From Succinatimonas sp. CAG:777 (GTDB lineage Bacteria; Pseudomonadota; Gammaproteobacteria; Enterobacterales; Succinivibrionaceae): DNA of 24,358 nt. The position numbers were made by a program, and so were the translations under genes. Shown in pieces: positions 1 through 9,055 of this stretch; the first letter of the stretch is position 1; each line of letters opens with the position of its first letter. The stretch is from NCBI GenBank assembly GCA_000431835.1, contig HF987951.1:55016-79373 (forward strand), in the 5' to 3' direction. The notes beneath the pieces were generated by a model that worked only from the letters and a program-made list of their open reading frames with translations, was not told the DNA's origin and ran no database searches.

Positions 1-120
1 CTCTTCGGTAATTGAATAGTCTACAACTCGGTCGATCATTAAAAATGGATATCTGTGTGGTAACAGAGCCATGATCTGCTCAACATCTAATGTATGTTTA
101 TTTTCTACAGTATCAGTCAT
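1..120 (-). CDS. fabZ: FabZ, 3-hydroxyacyl-ACP dehydratase (N-terminal 40 codons; runs off left edge)
   Basis: Reading leftward from an ATG at 120, the first 40 codons encode the start of FabZ, which dehydrates (3R)-hydroxyacyl-ACP in fatty acid synthesis and competes with lipid A synthesis for hydroxymyristoyl-ACP. The diagnostic family segment LPHRYPFLMIDRV is visible at about residues 20-32. The catalytic His/Glu helix lies beyond the window edge and cannot be checked. An AGGTGAT ribosome site sits just upstream (124-130) in the 18-bp gap after lpxD. The lpxD-fabZ order matches the conserved lipid A operon, where lpxA and lpxB usually follow. The gene is truncated only by the window. Confidence 0.95.
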   Translation of the reverse strand, partial: MTDTVENKHTLDVEQIMALLPHRYPFLMIDRVVDYSITEE

Positions 121-138
121 TTAATCACCTTTTCTATT

Positions 139-1170
139 TTATTTCTTTAATTGCTTGGTCAAAGACTCTACCTGCTCTTCAAGAGACGATAAACGATGAT
201 ACATTTCGTTAATATGTAGAGTTCTTGCTGCAGTAATACGCCATTCCTTATTGGTCTGAGCAGGAATACCTGATGAATAGATACCTGGTTTGTCAATTGA
301 ACGCATTACCATACACATACCGCTGATGGTTACACCATCACAGATGCTAATATGACCATTAAATACAGAAGTGCCGCCAATTATACAGTATTTTCCGATG
401 GTTACAGAACCTGCAAAAGTAGTACCACCAGCAACAGCTGTTCCATAGCCAATATGAACGTTATGAGCAATTTGGCAGAGATTATCAATAATTACGTTAT
501 CTTCTATAACAGTATCATCAATAGCACCACGGTCAATACAGGTACAAGCTCCAATCTCAACTCTAGAGCCAATTATTACTCGACCGGTCTGAGGGATCTT
601 AATCCACTCACCACGCTCATTAGCATAACCAAAACCGTCACCGCCAATTACAGTACCAGACTGAACTAGGCAGTTGTCACCTATTACACAATCGTGGTAC
701 AAACTTACATTTGGATACAGCTTGGTGTTGTTGCCAACTTTTGCCTTAGGACCAATTACAACATTAGCGCCTAACTGTACGTTGTCACCAATTACTGCAC
801 CAGCCTGAATGTTGACATTAGGTCCGATAGATACGTTTTTACCAATCGTAGCTTCAGGAGAAATTACAGCGGTGCAGTCTACACCTTGAGCTATAGCTGG
901 AGTTGTATCTAATAACTGAGCAACCTTAGCAAAGCCTACATAAGGATCCTTCATTACTAATACAGCGCTCTTTGCATGTGGTACATCCTCTTCTTTTAAG
1001 ATCACAGCACCAGCACGAGATTCACTTAATACAGATCTGTATTTAGGATCTGATAAAAAACTAATTTCAGTTTCTTTAGCAGTTTTCAAATTAGCAACAT
1101 GGGTAATCTCAAGATCACCATTGCCTATTAGCTTTGCCCCAAGTTTCTCTGCAATATCTTTTAACAGCAT
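139..1170 (-). CDS. lpxD: LpxD, UDP-3-O-(3-hydroxyacyl)glucosamine N-acyltransferase
   Basis: LpxD adds the N-linked 3-hydroxyacyl chain from ACP to UDP-3-O-acylglucosamine, the third step of lipid A synthesis in the cytoplasm. The 343 residues are close to the E. coli length. The N-terminal nucleotide-binding domain (about 1-100) is followed by a left-handed beta-helix of hexapeptide repeats (about 103-290, many I-G-x-x-V units). The catalytic histidine is in the NLCQIAHNVHIG segment (His236, matching His239 of E. coli). The C-terminal helix (about 315-343) is heptad-like and Lys/Glu-rich, as in the family. An AGGAA ribosome site precedes the ATG. It lies 32 bp after skp and 18 bp before fabZ, so it is probably co-transcribed with both. 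Confidence 0.97.
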   Translation of the reverse strand: MLLKDIAEKLGAKLIGNGDLEITHVANLKTAKETEISFLSDPKYRSVLSESRAGAVILKEEDVPHAKSAVLVMKDPYVGFAKVAQLLDTTPAIAQGVDCTAVISPEATIGKNVSIGPNVNIQAGAVIGDNVQLGANVVIGPKAKVGNNTKLYPNVSLYHDCVIGDNCLVQSGTVIGGDGFGYANERGEWIKIPQTGRVIIGSRVEIGACTCIDRGAIDDTVIEDNVIIDNLCQIAHNVHIGYGTAVAGGTTFAGSVTIGKYCIIGGTSVFNGHISICDGVTISGMCMVMRSIDKPGIYSSGIPAQTNKEWRITAARTLHINEMYHRLSSLEEQVESLTKQLKK

Positions 1171-1202
1171 AGATAAATTCCTGTTAATGAATTTTCAGTT
1201 AA

Positions 1203-1778
1203 TTATTTCTTGCTATCTTTGTTTTCTTTCTTAGCAGGCTTTAGCTTTGATGCTCTTGCAATAACTTCTTCAGAAATATCAACAGCATCTGATGCAAATA
1301 CAACAGACTCACCACGAACTACTAACTCAATGCCACGCTCTTTAGCGATTCTGTCAATTGCAGTCTGAATTAACTTGCCTAGTTTCATCTCTGCTTCACG
1401 CTGTCTCTTCTGAGAGTCTTCCTGTAAAGCCTGGCCCTTTAAATCGTAGTCAGCCTTTAACTTTGCTAATTTACGCTGAAGCTCGGTTGCCTTGTCGCCC
1501 TGAGACTTCTGCAATTCTGCTTCTAACTTGGCACCTTCCTGCTGGATCTTCTGTAACTCTTCAGAACGAGGACCAAATTCTTTCTGCATAGCCTCAGACT
1601 CTGCTTTTGCCTGTGGAAGCTCTGCCATAATTAAACGGAGATTTACAACTGCAATACTAGTTGATGACTTTTTAGCAGCCTGCTCAGTCTTACCTGCAGT
1701 TGCAGCGTCTGCTGCATATGTTGAGGTTGAAATTAAAGCCATTGAAATTGCAGATGCTAATAATAATTTTTTTAACAT
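1203..1778 (-). CDS. skp: Skp/OmpH-family periplasmic chaperone
   Basis: This is a periplasmic holdase that binds unfolded outer-membrane proteins after Sec export and passes them to BamA, encoded just upstream. The protein has a Sec signal peptide (Lys-Lys-Leu-Leu-Leu start, hydrophobic core, probable cleavage near STYA-AD at residue 22). After a short Ala/Lys/Thr linker it has the conserved start SIAVVNLRLIM. A long charged Gln/Glu/Lys/Leu-rich coiled-coil region (about 60-145) corresponds to the trimer tentacles. At 191 residues it is longer than E. coli Skp (161). The extra length is in the N-terminal linker and in a Lys-rich tail ending in KKENKDSKK. An AGGAG ribosome site lies before the ATG, 15 bp after bamA. 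Confidence 0.93.
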   Translation of the reverse strand: MLKKLLLASAISMALISTSTYAADAATAGKTEQAAKKSSTSIAVVNLRLIMAELPQAKAESEAMQKEFGPRSEELQKIQQEGAKLEAELQKSQGDKATELQRKLAKLKADYDLKGQALQEDSQKRQREAEMKLGKLIQTAIDRIAKERGIELVVRGESVVFASDAVDISEEVIARASKLKPAKKENKDSKK

Positions 1779-1793
1779 TTTATACTCCTACTT

Positions 1794-4193
1794 TTAGAAA
1801 CTGCTTCCGATGTTGAAATTGAACTGCTGGGTATCATCACCATCATACTTCTTAATTGCTTTAGCTATGTTGAATGATAGAGGTCCCATAGGAGACATCC
1901 AAGTCAAAGCAAAACCTACAGAAGTACGGTATTTACCAGGATCTGAGTAATCAACAGTGTACATCTTTGAACGGGTATCCCATAGAGCGCCAGCATCGAA
2001 GAATACAGCTGATCTTACGCTGCTCTTATAAGCCTCTGCTACTAATGGGGTTGGAATTACAAATTCAGCTGTAGCTGTCCAGAATGCGTTACCACCAACT
2101 GAGGTTGATGACTCATAATAAGCATCAATTGTAGGATACTTATACAACGCACGAGGACCGATTGAGTTACGGCTAAAGCCTCTCATCCACTCTGAACCAC
2201 CTAATGAGAAGTTATCGAAGAATGGAAGAATTTCTCTTACGCCATTCTTTGATCTGTAACCATTACCATAACCAATTCTGCCACGAACGGTGAATACATA
2301 CTCATGGTACATATCAATTGGGAAATAGTGGTAAGTTTCAGCTGTAGCCTTGTAATAATGCATATCTGAATTAGGTGTTGTGGCAGTTAATGATACTGTC
2401 TGCTTATTACCTGAAGTAGGAAACACACCTTTATCCAAGCTGTTATGTGTTATGTCAAAGCCTAGCTTGTAATCTAAGAAGTTAACAGAACGGGTTGGGT
2501 CTTTTGAGTACATGTTAAAGAACACATCAGACTGCTCGAATCGAGTACCATTGTTCTTAATCTTAGACTTCTCAATACCTAGGTTGTAATTAACAAACCA
2601 GGTTTCAGAAATTGGGTAACCTAAATTGAAGGTAGCACCACAAGTATGGTTGGTATAATCTACAACATCTTCGTCATCGTCACCATCATACTTATCTAAG
2701 TATAATCTGCCACCTAAGCTTACATTATCTACAGTAAAGTATGGATCAGTATAACCAATTTCCATATGCTTTCTGTAGTCATTCTCATAAGAGGTAATAT
2801 TTGCTCTTGTACCCCAACCAAAGAGGTTATTCTGAGAAATACTTGCCTGAATGGTCAAACCAGAGTCAGTACCGATACCGATACCACCAGAAATAGAACC
2901 TGTAGGACGCTCTTTAACTTTTGTATTTACGCTTACAGTATCGTCAGTTGCGCCTACGTTTTCAGTGGTTACATCTACAGTCTCAAAGTAACCTGTACGG
3001 TTTAATCTTGTCTTTGATACTTCAATAGCCTCTGATGATAACCAAGAACCATCCATCTGTCTTAATTCACGTCTAATTACGGTATCATCAGTTGAATCAT
3101 TACCAGTAATTAAAACCTGAGAAACGTGAACACGAGAACCAGGATTTACGTTGAAGTTTAAATCAACTGTCTTCTCTTTATCATTGTAAATTGGGAATGC
3201 CTTAACCTCTGAGTTTGCATAGCCATATTTACCTAAGATAGAAGCTAAGGTCTTTTCGTTTTCAGTTACACGACGCTGATTGTAAATCTCACCTTCTTGT
3301 AAGGTAATAGCTTCATTTAATTCAGCGCCATACTTTAAGGTATCACCACGAACTGAGAATGAATGAACCTTATAACGCTCACCTTCATCAATGGCGATGG
3401 TTAGATAAATACCTTTTCTATCAGGTGTAAGTTCAACTGAGGTTGAATCAACTTTGAAGTTCACAAAACCTCTATCCATATAGAAGGTCTTTAATGCTTC
3501 CAAGTCTGCACGGAATTTCTGACCATTAAATTTTTGGTTAGCCATGAAGTTCCACCATGGAACATCATCACGTAACTGCATCTGAGCTAACAGAACATCT
3601 TCATCAAAAGACTTGTTACCAACAATGTTTATCTGCTGAATTTCAGCAGCTTTACCTTCGGTAATTTCAATTTTTATATCAACACGGTTTCTAGGTAAAT
3701 GAGTGATAACGGTATTTACCTTAGCCTGATACATACCTGATGAATGGTAGAAATCTTCTAAAGATTTTTGGATCTGATTTAAAGACTGAGTATTTAAAGC
3801 TTCACCTACACGAATTCCCTGCTGATTGATGATTTTTTCAAGATCTTCTTTTTTGATATTGTTATTACCAGAAAAATCAACAGCACCAATAGTAGGTCTT
3901 TCCTTTACTGTAACAATGAAGGTATCACCATCACGTGACAACTTAACATCATCAAAATCACCTGTTGCATACAATTGTTGCATTGCTAAAGCGGTATTTT
4001 GAGGAGTCATTACATCGCCTTCTTTTACAGGCAATGCTAATAAGACTGCACCTTTTGATACACGATTCAGACCTCTGATCTGAATATTAGAAATAACTGG
4101 ATCACCTGCAGCGCTTACTACCTGAGGAGTTGCAATTGCCGCTGCAACGGCTGCACTTAAGGCTGCTGTCTTAATAAAAGTTCTTCTTTTCAT
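1794..4193 (-). CDS. bamA: BamA, outer-membrane protein assembly factor
   Basis: BamA is the central subunit of the BAM complex that folds beta-barrel proteins into the outer membrane. The 799 residues are close to the E. coli length (810). After the signal peptide (about 1-28, cleavage near VVSA-AGD) there are five POTRA domains (about 33-430), with repeated hydrophobic-G-N/R-x-x motifs such as IRGLNRV and IVGNKSF. A 16-stranded barrel follows (about 435-799) and ends in a C-terminal Phe. The barrel's conserved L6 loop motif, usually VRGF/Y, is MRGF at 670-673, followed by the expected N-S-I-G-P-R. The N-terminus reads KRRTFIK, a twin-arginine-like motif that is unusual for BamA (see findings). 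I see no good Shine-Dalgarno before the ATG. The 118-bp gap after rseP has no sigma-E consensus that I can find; only a weak TTGTTA-18-CAAAAT promoter is possible. Confidence 0.97.
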   Translation of the reverse strand: MKRRTFIKTAALSAAVAAAIATPQVVSAAGDPVISNIQIRGLNRVSKGAVLLALPVKEGDVMTPQNTALAMQQLYATGDFDDVKLSRDGDTFIVTVKERPTIGAVDFSGNNNIKKEDLEKIINQQGIRVGEALNTQSLNQIQKSLEDFYHSSGMYQAKVNTVITHLPRNRVDIKIEITEGKAAEIQQINIVGNKSFDEDVLLAQMQLRDDVPWWNFMANQKFNGQKFRADLEALKTFYMDRGFVNFKVDSTSVELTPDRKGIYLTIAIDEGERYKVHSFSVRGDTLKYGAELNEAITLQEGEIYNQRRVTENEKTLASILGKYGYANSEVKAFPIYNDKEKTVDLNFNVNPGSRVHVSQVLITGNDSTDDTVIRRELRQMDGSWLSSEAIEVSKTRLNRTGYFETVDVTTENVGATDDTVSVNTKVKERPTGSISGGIGIGTDSGLTIQASISQNNLFGWGTRANITSYENDYRKHMEIGYTDPYFTVDNVSLGGRLYLDKYDGDDDEDVVDYTNHTCGATFNLGYPISETWFVNYNLGIEKSKIKNNGTRFEQSDVFFNMYSKDPTRSVNFLDYKLGFDITHNSLDKGVFPTSGNKQTVSLTATTPNSDMHYYKATAETYHYFPIDMYHEYVFTVRGRIGYGNGYRSKNGVREILPFFDNFSLGGSEWMRGFSRNSIGPRALYKYPTIDAYYESSTSVGGNAFWTATAEFVIPTPLVAEAYKSSVRSAVFFDAGALWDTRSKMYTVDYSDPGKYRTSVGFALTWMSPMGPLSFNIAKAIKKYDGDDTQQFNFNIGSSF

Positions 4194-4311
4194 TGTAAAA
4201 CCAAACTATTTGTTTAAGTGATTTTGAACCTTGCACTGCTAAAATAACAAAAAACTCTCAAAAAAACAGCATTCTAAGTCAGTTTTTTAAGAATCGATGA
4301 AATTTAGCTCT

Positions 4312-5673
4312 TTAAAAACCTTTGATATCGTTAAATACTGCGAAAATCATCATTGTAAGCAGTATTGCTGCGCCAAAAGATGTAAGAATCATCTGAGTTC
4401 TTGCACTAGGCTCTTTACGCATTACTGCTTCATAAGCCAAAAATAATAGCTGACCGCCATCTAAAACTGGAATTGGCATTAAATTGAGAATACCTAAGTT
4501 TACACTAATAGCAGCCAAAAAACTTATAAAGATCTTAAAACCGAAACTTGCGCTCTCTTTTGCGCCCTGTGCTATAGCAATAGGACCTGAGATATTGTCT
4601 GCTGAAATTGTGCCATTTGCTAGCTTATAAGTTGAAACTAACACTAGCTTAGCCATGGAAGCAGAATCAGAGACAGCCTTAATCAAGGCATCTACAAGAC
4701 CATATCGAGTAGTCTTTCTAAGTCCATCTATTGGCTTGAACTCTGGGGCAATACCAACATAAGGTACAGTCATCTTAGTCTTCTCAGAGTACTTATTCTC
4801 AGGGACTACAGTTGTCTGATATAAAGAACCATCTCTTTTTACCACTAGATTTAGTGGAGCTCCATTTGAATCATGGATCATATCCACAATTCTGTACCAG
4901 GAACTCATCTCTACACCATTAATCTTCGCAATTTCATCGCCCAGCTTTAAAGATGCCTTTTGAGCAGGTGAACCTTTTTCTACCATAGATAAAGTGGTAC
5001 TGATACGACCAAGACATGGCTCAAGACCAACTTTTTTAATAGGTGATTCATTTCTGTTTAAGACAATATTACTTGCATCAAGAGATAAAACTCTCTTCTG
5101 CCCAGTGCCTAAATCAGATGAAACTGTAACAGAGGCTGGTGTGGTAGAACCTACAACTTCAACTAGCTCATACATCACATCTTTCCAAGAGGTGATATTT
5201 TTACCGTTGATACTTTCAATTAAATCGTAATCTTTAAAGCCTGAAGTTTGAGCAATTGATTCAGGTTTAACATCGCCTACAACTGGTAAAAGCTGAGTAA
5301 TACCTGACATATTGATGTAGGTGAACAGAAAAACTGCTAGTACAAGGTTAAAGAAGGGGCCTGCAAAGATAATGATAGCTCTTTGCCATACTTTTTTAGA
5401 TTTGTATGAACCTTTAGGTAGAGAACTCCTATCTTCAATAGGAGTGTTTTCCCCCTCCATTTTTACATATCCGCCTAATGGGATAGCGCTCACTGCATAC
5501 TCGCAGTTATCTTTACCCTTTTTCTTAAAGAGAACAGGGCCAAAACCTAATGAAAATCTAAGAACTTTTACTCCACAAGCTTTAGCTGCTAAAAAATGGC
5601 CTAACTCGTGAATAGTTACAAGTATTCCCAAAGCAATCAAAAAATAAAAGAGACCACCTAGAATACCTAACAT
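4312..5673 (-). CDS. rseP: RseP, membrane-embedded site-2 metalloprotease
   Basis: RseP is an inner-membrane zinc protease that cleaves the anti-sigma factor RseA after DegS, releasing sigma-E, and also removes leftover signal peptides. The zinc motif HELGH is at residues 22-26 in the first membrane helix. The third ligand region, N-L-M-P-I-P-V-L-D-G-G, has its Asp at 405. Two tandem periplasmic PDZ domains lie between (about 115-310). Length (453) is nearly that of E. coli (450). The ATG shares one base with the dxr stop (TAATG at 5671-5675). A good AGGAG ribosome site lies inside the end of dxr, so the two are probably translationally coupled. Confidence 0.97.
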   Translation of the reverse strand: MLGILGGLFYFLIALGILVTIHELGHFLAAKACGVKVLRFSLGFGPVLFKKKGKDNCEYAVSAIPLGGYVKMEGENTPIEDRSSLPKGSYKSKKVWQRAIIIFAGPFFNLVLAVFLFTYINMSGITQLLPVVGDVKPESIAQTSGFKDYDLIESINGKNITSWKDVMYELVEVVGSTTPASVTVSSDLGTGQKRVLSLDASNIVLNRNESPIKKVGLEPCLGRISTTLSMVEKGSPAQKASLKLGDEIAKINGVEMSSWYRIVDMIHDSNGAPLNLVVKRDGSLYQTTVVPENKYSEKTKMTVPYVGIAPEFKPIDGLRKTTRYGLVDALIKAVSDSASMAKLVLVSTYKLANGTISADNISGPIAIAQGAKESASFGFKIFISFLAAISVNLGILNLMPIPVLDGGQLLFLAYEAVMRKEPSARTQMILTSFGAAILLTMMIFAVFNDIKGF

Positions 5674-6863
5674 TAAAGAGCTCCTAAGATTGATTTTGCT
5701 ATTTCTCTTGCCTGTCTGTCTGTATCTAAAACTTCATCGATGCTAGATAAAGAACCTACATTAACTTTCTGTAATACCCCATCAACCACCGTTGCGATAT
5801 CCAGATAACCAATCTTACTGTGCAAGAATGCATCTACAGCAACTTCGTTAGCTGCATTTAGACAGGTAGTAGCTCCCTGACCTGATTTACTTGCTTGCAT
5901 TGCTAGTTTTAAGCAAGGGTAACGTACAAAATCAGGAGTTCTAAAAGTAAGCTCAGACAATTTTTCAAAATCTAGCATATCAACGCCTGAAGTTATGCGC
6001 TGAGGAAAACCTAATGCTACAGCAATAGGAGTTCTCATATCAGGCTGACCTAATTGAGCTAAGATAGCGCCATCTGTAAAAGATACCATTGAGTGAATTA
6101 CAGATTGTGGGTGAATTACAACTTTGATGTCATCGTCAGTTGCATTAAATAGATATCTAGCTTCAATAAACTCCAAGCCTTTATTCATCATAGTAGCTGA
6201 GTCTACAGAAATCTTAGGTCCCATTGACCATACAGGATGAGCTGTAGCCTGAGCTGCAGTTACTGTCTTTAATGACTCCAAAGGAGAATCCCTAAAAGGC
6301 CCTCCTGAGCCTGTTAATAAAATCTTATTAACATTAGCCTGTTTTAAATCACAGTAACCTAGATTAGTTTGAGCTTCATAAGGTAGACATTGAAAGATGG
6401 CACTATGCTCACTGTCGACAGGTAGAACTTTTGCACCGTACTTTTTAACAGCTTCAAAGAAGATCTGGCCTGACATGACCAAAGCTTCCTTGTTTGCTAA
6501 GGCAATTACACAACCTGTTCTCACAGCTGCAATAACTGGTTTTAGACCAGCAGCACCTACGATAGCTCCTACAACCACATCAGAAGCACCGTCACCTGCT
6601 ACCTCTTCAACACCTTGTGCTCCTGCTAAAACCTCAGCATATAAGCCTGAATCTTTTAACCTTTTAGACAGCTCTTGAGCGCTTTTTTCATTATGCATGG
6701 CTACACGTTCAGGTTTAAATTCCTGAACAATTGCTACCATTTTATCCACAGATGAAGACGCAACTACTGCATGAAGTTTAAATTCATCCTTATGACGTCT
6801 TAACACATCTAAAGTTGAGGTTCCAATAGAGCCTGTGGCACCTAATAAGGTAACATTACGCAT
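5673..6863 (-). CDS. dxr: Dxr, 1-deoxy-D-xylulose 5-phosphate reductoisomerase
   Basis: Dxr converts DXP to 2-C-methyl-D-erythritol 4-phosphate with NADPH, the committed step of the MEP isoprenoid pathway, which ultimately feeds UppS encoded two genes upstream. The NADPH fold motif GATGSIGTSTLDV is at 8-20 and ALANKEALV at 121-129. The metal-binding residues fall at the same numbers as in E. coli: Asp150 and Glu152 in PVDSEHS, Glu231 and Glu234 in GLEFIEA. Length is 396 residues, typical of the family. It starts 2 bp after the cdsA stop and overlaps rseP by one base. In E. coli dxr lies between frr and uppS; here it lies between cdsA and rseP, an order also found in other gammaproteobacteria such as pseudomonads. 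Confidence 0.97.
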   Translation of the reverse strand: MRNVTLLGATGSIGTSTLDVLRRHKDEFKLHAVVASSSVDKMVAIVQEFKPERVAMHNEKSAQELSKRLKDSGLYAEVLAGAQGVEEVAGDGASDVVVGAIVGAAGLKPVIAAVRTGCVIALANKEALVMSGQIFFEAVKKYGAKVLPVDSEHSAIFQCLPYEAQTNLGYCDLKQANVNKILLTGSGGPFRDSPLESLKTVTAAQATAHPVWSMGPKISVDSATMMNKGLEFIEARYLFNATDDDIKVVIHPQSVIHSMVSFTDGAILAQLGQPDMRTPIAVALGFPQRITSGVDMLDFEKLSELTFRTPDFVRYPCLKLAMQASKSGQGATTCLNAANEVAVDAFLHSKIGYLDIATVVDGVLQKVNVGSLSSIDEVLDTDRQAREIAKSILGAL

Positions 6864-6865
6864 AA

Positions 6866-7726
6866 TTAGAAAAGCTCTCCGCTAAATAACCAAACCATAG
6901 TTAAAAATACAGGGACTGCTGCTAGCTGTGAATCAATTCTGTCTAACATACCGCCATGGCCTGGGAAGATTTTTCCTGAATCCTTAATACCAGCTAAACG
7001 CTTGAACATACTCTCTACAAGATCACCTATTACTGAGAAGATAATGGTGATTACAGAAGCAATAACTAAAACACCCTGCTTTTGAGAGTACTGGCCGAAC
7101 CAGCCTAATTTATCAAAGATATATAAACCGATTAAAGCAGTGATGATGCCACCAGCTAAACCTTCAACAGTCTTTTTAGGACTTACGTTAGGTAACATTT
7201 TGTGTTTACCTAAGAATCTGCCTGCAAAGTAAGCGCCAGAGTCAGCACACCATACTAATGCCATTACAGCTAATACAAGACAAGCACCTGAGTTGTAGTC
7301 AAGAGCATAATCACAAGAACGTAAAATTAAGATACCTTCTAAGAATGGCAGTAACATCAGCAATGCAATTACTGTGTTTAAGACAACATTCTTGTGCCAT
7401 GCAGTGTCATTTGGAAATTTTAATAGTAATGGAATAGATACAAACCAAACAATGAGACCTGAAGCTACAACGTATTGACTAAATTTAGGAATGCCGGCAC
7501 TTACATACAAACCAGGGTTTGCAACAAAGAACGTAATTGTTGCTGCAACAATCGCAATTAAGATAAATGGGATCCTAGACTTATAGCCTAATAATGGGCC
7601 CATCTCATAAGCGCTTACAGCATAAATAAAAAGTGCCCCCATTGAAAAGACTTCAAAATTAGCTTTAAAAAGCCATGCCAGCACAGCTGCAATTAGAACA
7701 ACTGCTGTAATAATTCTAGTCAGCAT
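6866..7726 (-). CDS. cdsA: CdsA, phosphatidate cytidylyltransferase (CDP-diacylglycerol synthase)
   Basis: CdsA activates phosphatidic acid with CTP to CDP-diacylglycerol, the precursor of all major phospholipids, in the inner membrane. The protein is a polytopic membrane protein with about eight hydrophobic segments. Near the C-terminus it carries the family signature: S-M-F-K-R, then K-D, then F-P-G-H-G-G-M-L-D-R-I-D (about residues 236-264). The 286 residues are typical. It overlaps the end of uppS by 11 bp. Its ribosome site (AAGGAAAAGGAT) lies within the last uppS codons, which suggests translational coupling between the two. Confidence 0.96.
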   Translation of the reverse strand: MLTRIITAVVLIAAVLAWLFKANFEVFSMGALFIYAVSAYEMGPLLGYKSRIPFILIAIVAATITFFVANPGLYVSAGIPKFSQYVVASGLIVWFVSIPLLLKFPNDTAWHKNVVLNTVIALLMLLPFLEGILILRSCDYALDYNSGACLVLAVMALVWCADSGAYFAGRFLGKHKMLPNVSPKKTVEGLAGGIITALIGLYIFDKLGWFGQYSQKQGVLVIASVITIIFSVIGDLVESMFKRLAGIKDSGKIFPGHGGMLDRIDSQLAAVPVFLTMVWLFSGELF

Positions 7727-8477
7727 TATCCTTTTCCTTATTTTGAACTTGAGCTGAGGTCATACCAAAACGGCGCTCTCTTGAATTGAAGAAGGTAAAA
7801 GCCTCTATCAAGTCTTTTTTATCAAAATCAGGCCATAAAGTATCGGTAAAAAATAGCTCAGCATATGCAGACTGCCACATTAAAAAGTTGCTGATGCGCT
7901 TTTCACCACCAGTTCTAATTAACAAATCCACATCAGTTGGAACACTTAAGTTTTGACTGATTGTGTCCTCGTTAAGTTCATTAAAATTTTGATTTTCTTC
8001 TAGGCACTTTTTAACAATTTTTTGTGTAGCCTGAAGAATGTCCCACCTGCCGCCGTAATTAGCAGCAATGTTTAATTTCATCAACGAGCAGTCTTTTGTA
8101 AGCTCTTCAACCTTCTTAATCTGTTCTTGAAGAATGGAAGGAAAACGAGACTTATCTCCTACGATGCAGGTTTTAATTCCGTTTTCTTTTAATGACTTGC
8201 TTTCTTTCTTAATGGCTTGAACGAACAATGTCATCAGCGCATTAACTTCTAAGGCAGGACGTTTCCAGTTTTCACTGGAAAAAGCAAAAAGTGTAAGTTC
8301 TTTTACACCTAATTGCGCAGATAAACTTATAACTCTTCTGACGGCGTTAGCACCTTCTCTGTGTCCACTGACACGCTGCTTTCCGCGAGTTAGTGCCCAC
8401 CTACCATTGCCATCCATGATAATGGCGAGATGACGAGGAGCAGTAATGCTCCCCGGAATATCACAAATATCTGACAT
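7716..8477 (-). CDS. uppS: UppS, undecaprenyl diphosphate synthase
   Basis: UppS condenses eight isopentenyl-PP units onto farnesyl-PP in cis configuration. The product is the C55 lipid carrier used for peptidoglycan and O-antigen. The family motif HLAIIMDGNGRWA (16-28) contains the catalytic Asp at residue 22. The second block RTGGEKRISNFLMWQ followed by AYAELFF and WPDF contains the Arg and Glu residues that bind diphosphate and metal. The 253 residues match E. coli. It begins 9 bp after frr. No clear Shine-Dalgarno is visible before the ATG (the spacer reads TTAGCTCTT), so translation may depend on ribosomes finishing frr. Confidence 0.97.
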   Translation of the reverse strand: MSDICDIPGSITAPRHLAIIMDGNGRWALTRGKQRVSGHREGANAVRRVISLSAQLGVKELTLFAFSSENWKRPALEVNALMTLFVQAIKKESKSLKENGIKTCIVGDKSRFPSILQEQIKKVEELTKDCSLMKLNIAANYGGRWDILQATQKIVKKCLEENQNFNELNEDTISQNLSVPTDVDLLIRTGGEKRISNFLMWQSAYAELFFTDTLWPDFDKKDLIEAFTFFNSRERRFGMTSAQVQNKEKDNAD

Positions 8478-8486
8478 AAGAGCTAA

Positions 8487-9044
8487 TTAAATTTCCATTA
8501 ACTCTTTCTGCTTTGCAGCTAACAGATCGTCAGATTTCTTGATTGAAGCATCAGTTGCTTTCTGGATCTTCTCTTCACCTGAACGCTGCTCATCCTCAGA
8601 GATTTCTTTGTTCTTCTGAAGATCTTTGATTTCAGCATTTGCGTCACGACGAATGTTACGGATCTCAACTTTGGTCTGCTCAACTTCAGCCTTTACAACC
8701 TTAACTAACTCCTTACGGCGCTCTTCGGTTAAAGGTGGAAGAGGAACACGGATTTCAACACCAGCAACTACTGGGTTTAAACCTAATTCTGACTGCTGAA
8801 TAGCCTTTTCTACTGCCTTAATTGCGTTTCTATCGAATACGCTTAACTTTAAGGTACGAGCATCTTCAACATTAACCTGTGCAACCTGGCGTAATGGGGT
8901 TGGGCTACCATAGTAGTCAACCATAATACCGTCTAAAAGAGCAGGCTGAGCACGACCTGTACGGATCTTGCAAAGGCGACCATCTAAAGCTTCTAAAGCT
9001 TTATTCATGCGTGTTTCTGCTTTATTTTGAACGTCTTTCAACAT
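8487..9044 (-). CDS. frr: Frr, ribosome recycling factor
   Basis: Frr acts with EF-G to split post-termination 70S ribosomes. The 185 residues equal the E. coli length. The sequence has the expected long three-helix-bundle pattern: N-terminal helix with KTRMNKALEAL-like repeats, the hinge domain with GRAQPALLDGIMVDYYG at about 31-47, then PLPPLTEERRKELVK and RNIRRDAN. The ATG has a strong AAGGAG ribosome site. It lies 11 bp after pyrH and 9 bp before uppS in the same direction, in the standard gammaproteobacterial order. Confidence 0.98.
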   Translation of the reverse strand: MLKDVQNKAETRMNKALEALDGRLCKIRTGRAQPALLDGIMVDYYGSPTPLRQVAQVNVEDARTLKLSVFDRNAIKAVEKAIQQSELGLNPVVAGVEIRVPLPPLTEERRKELVKVVKAEVEQTKVEIRNIRRDANAEIKDLQKNKEISEDEQRSGEEKIQKATDASIKKSDDLLAAKQKELMEI

Positions 9045-9055
9045 AATCTGACTCC

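Noticed and set aside
352..669. Plus-strand open frame of 105 codons inside lpxD
   Set aside because: It is antisense to a clearly conserved lpxD frame, has low-complexity Ser/Thr/Asn composition from the hexapeptide repeats, and has no family resemblance.
4194..4311. Possible A/T-only hairpin and sigma-E promoter upstream of bamA
   Set aside because: The AAAAAAC/GTTTTTT pairing has a 14-nt loop and no GC pairs, and I could not find a GGAACTT-type -35 element as in E. coli.
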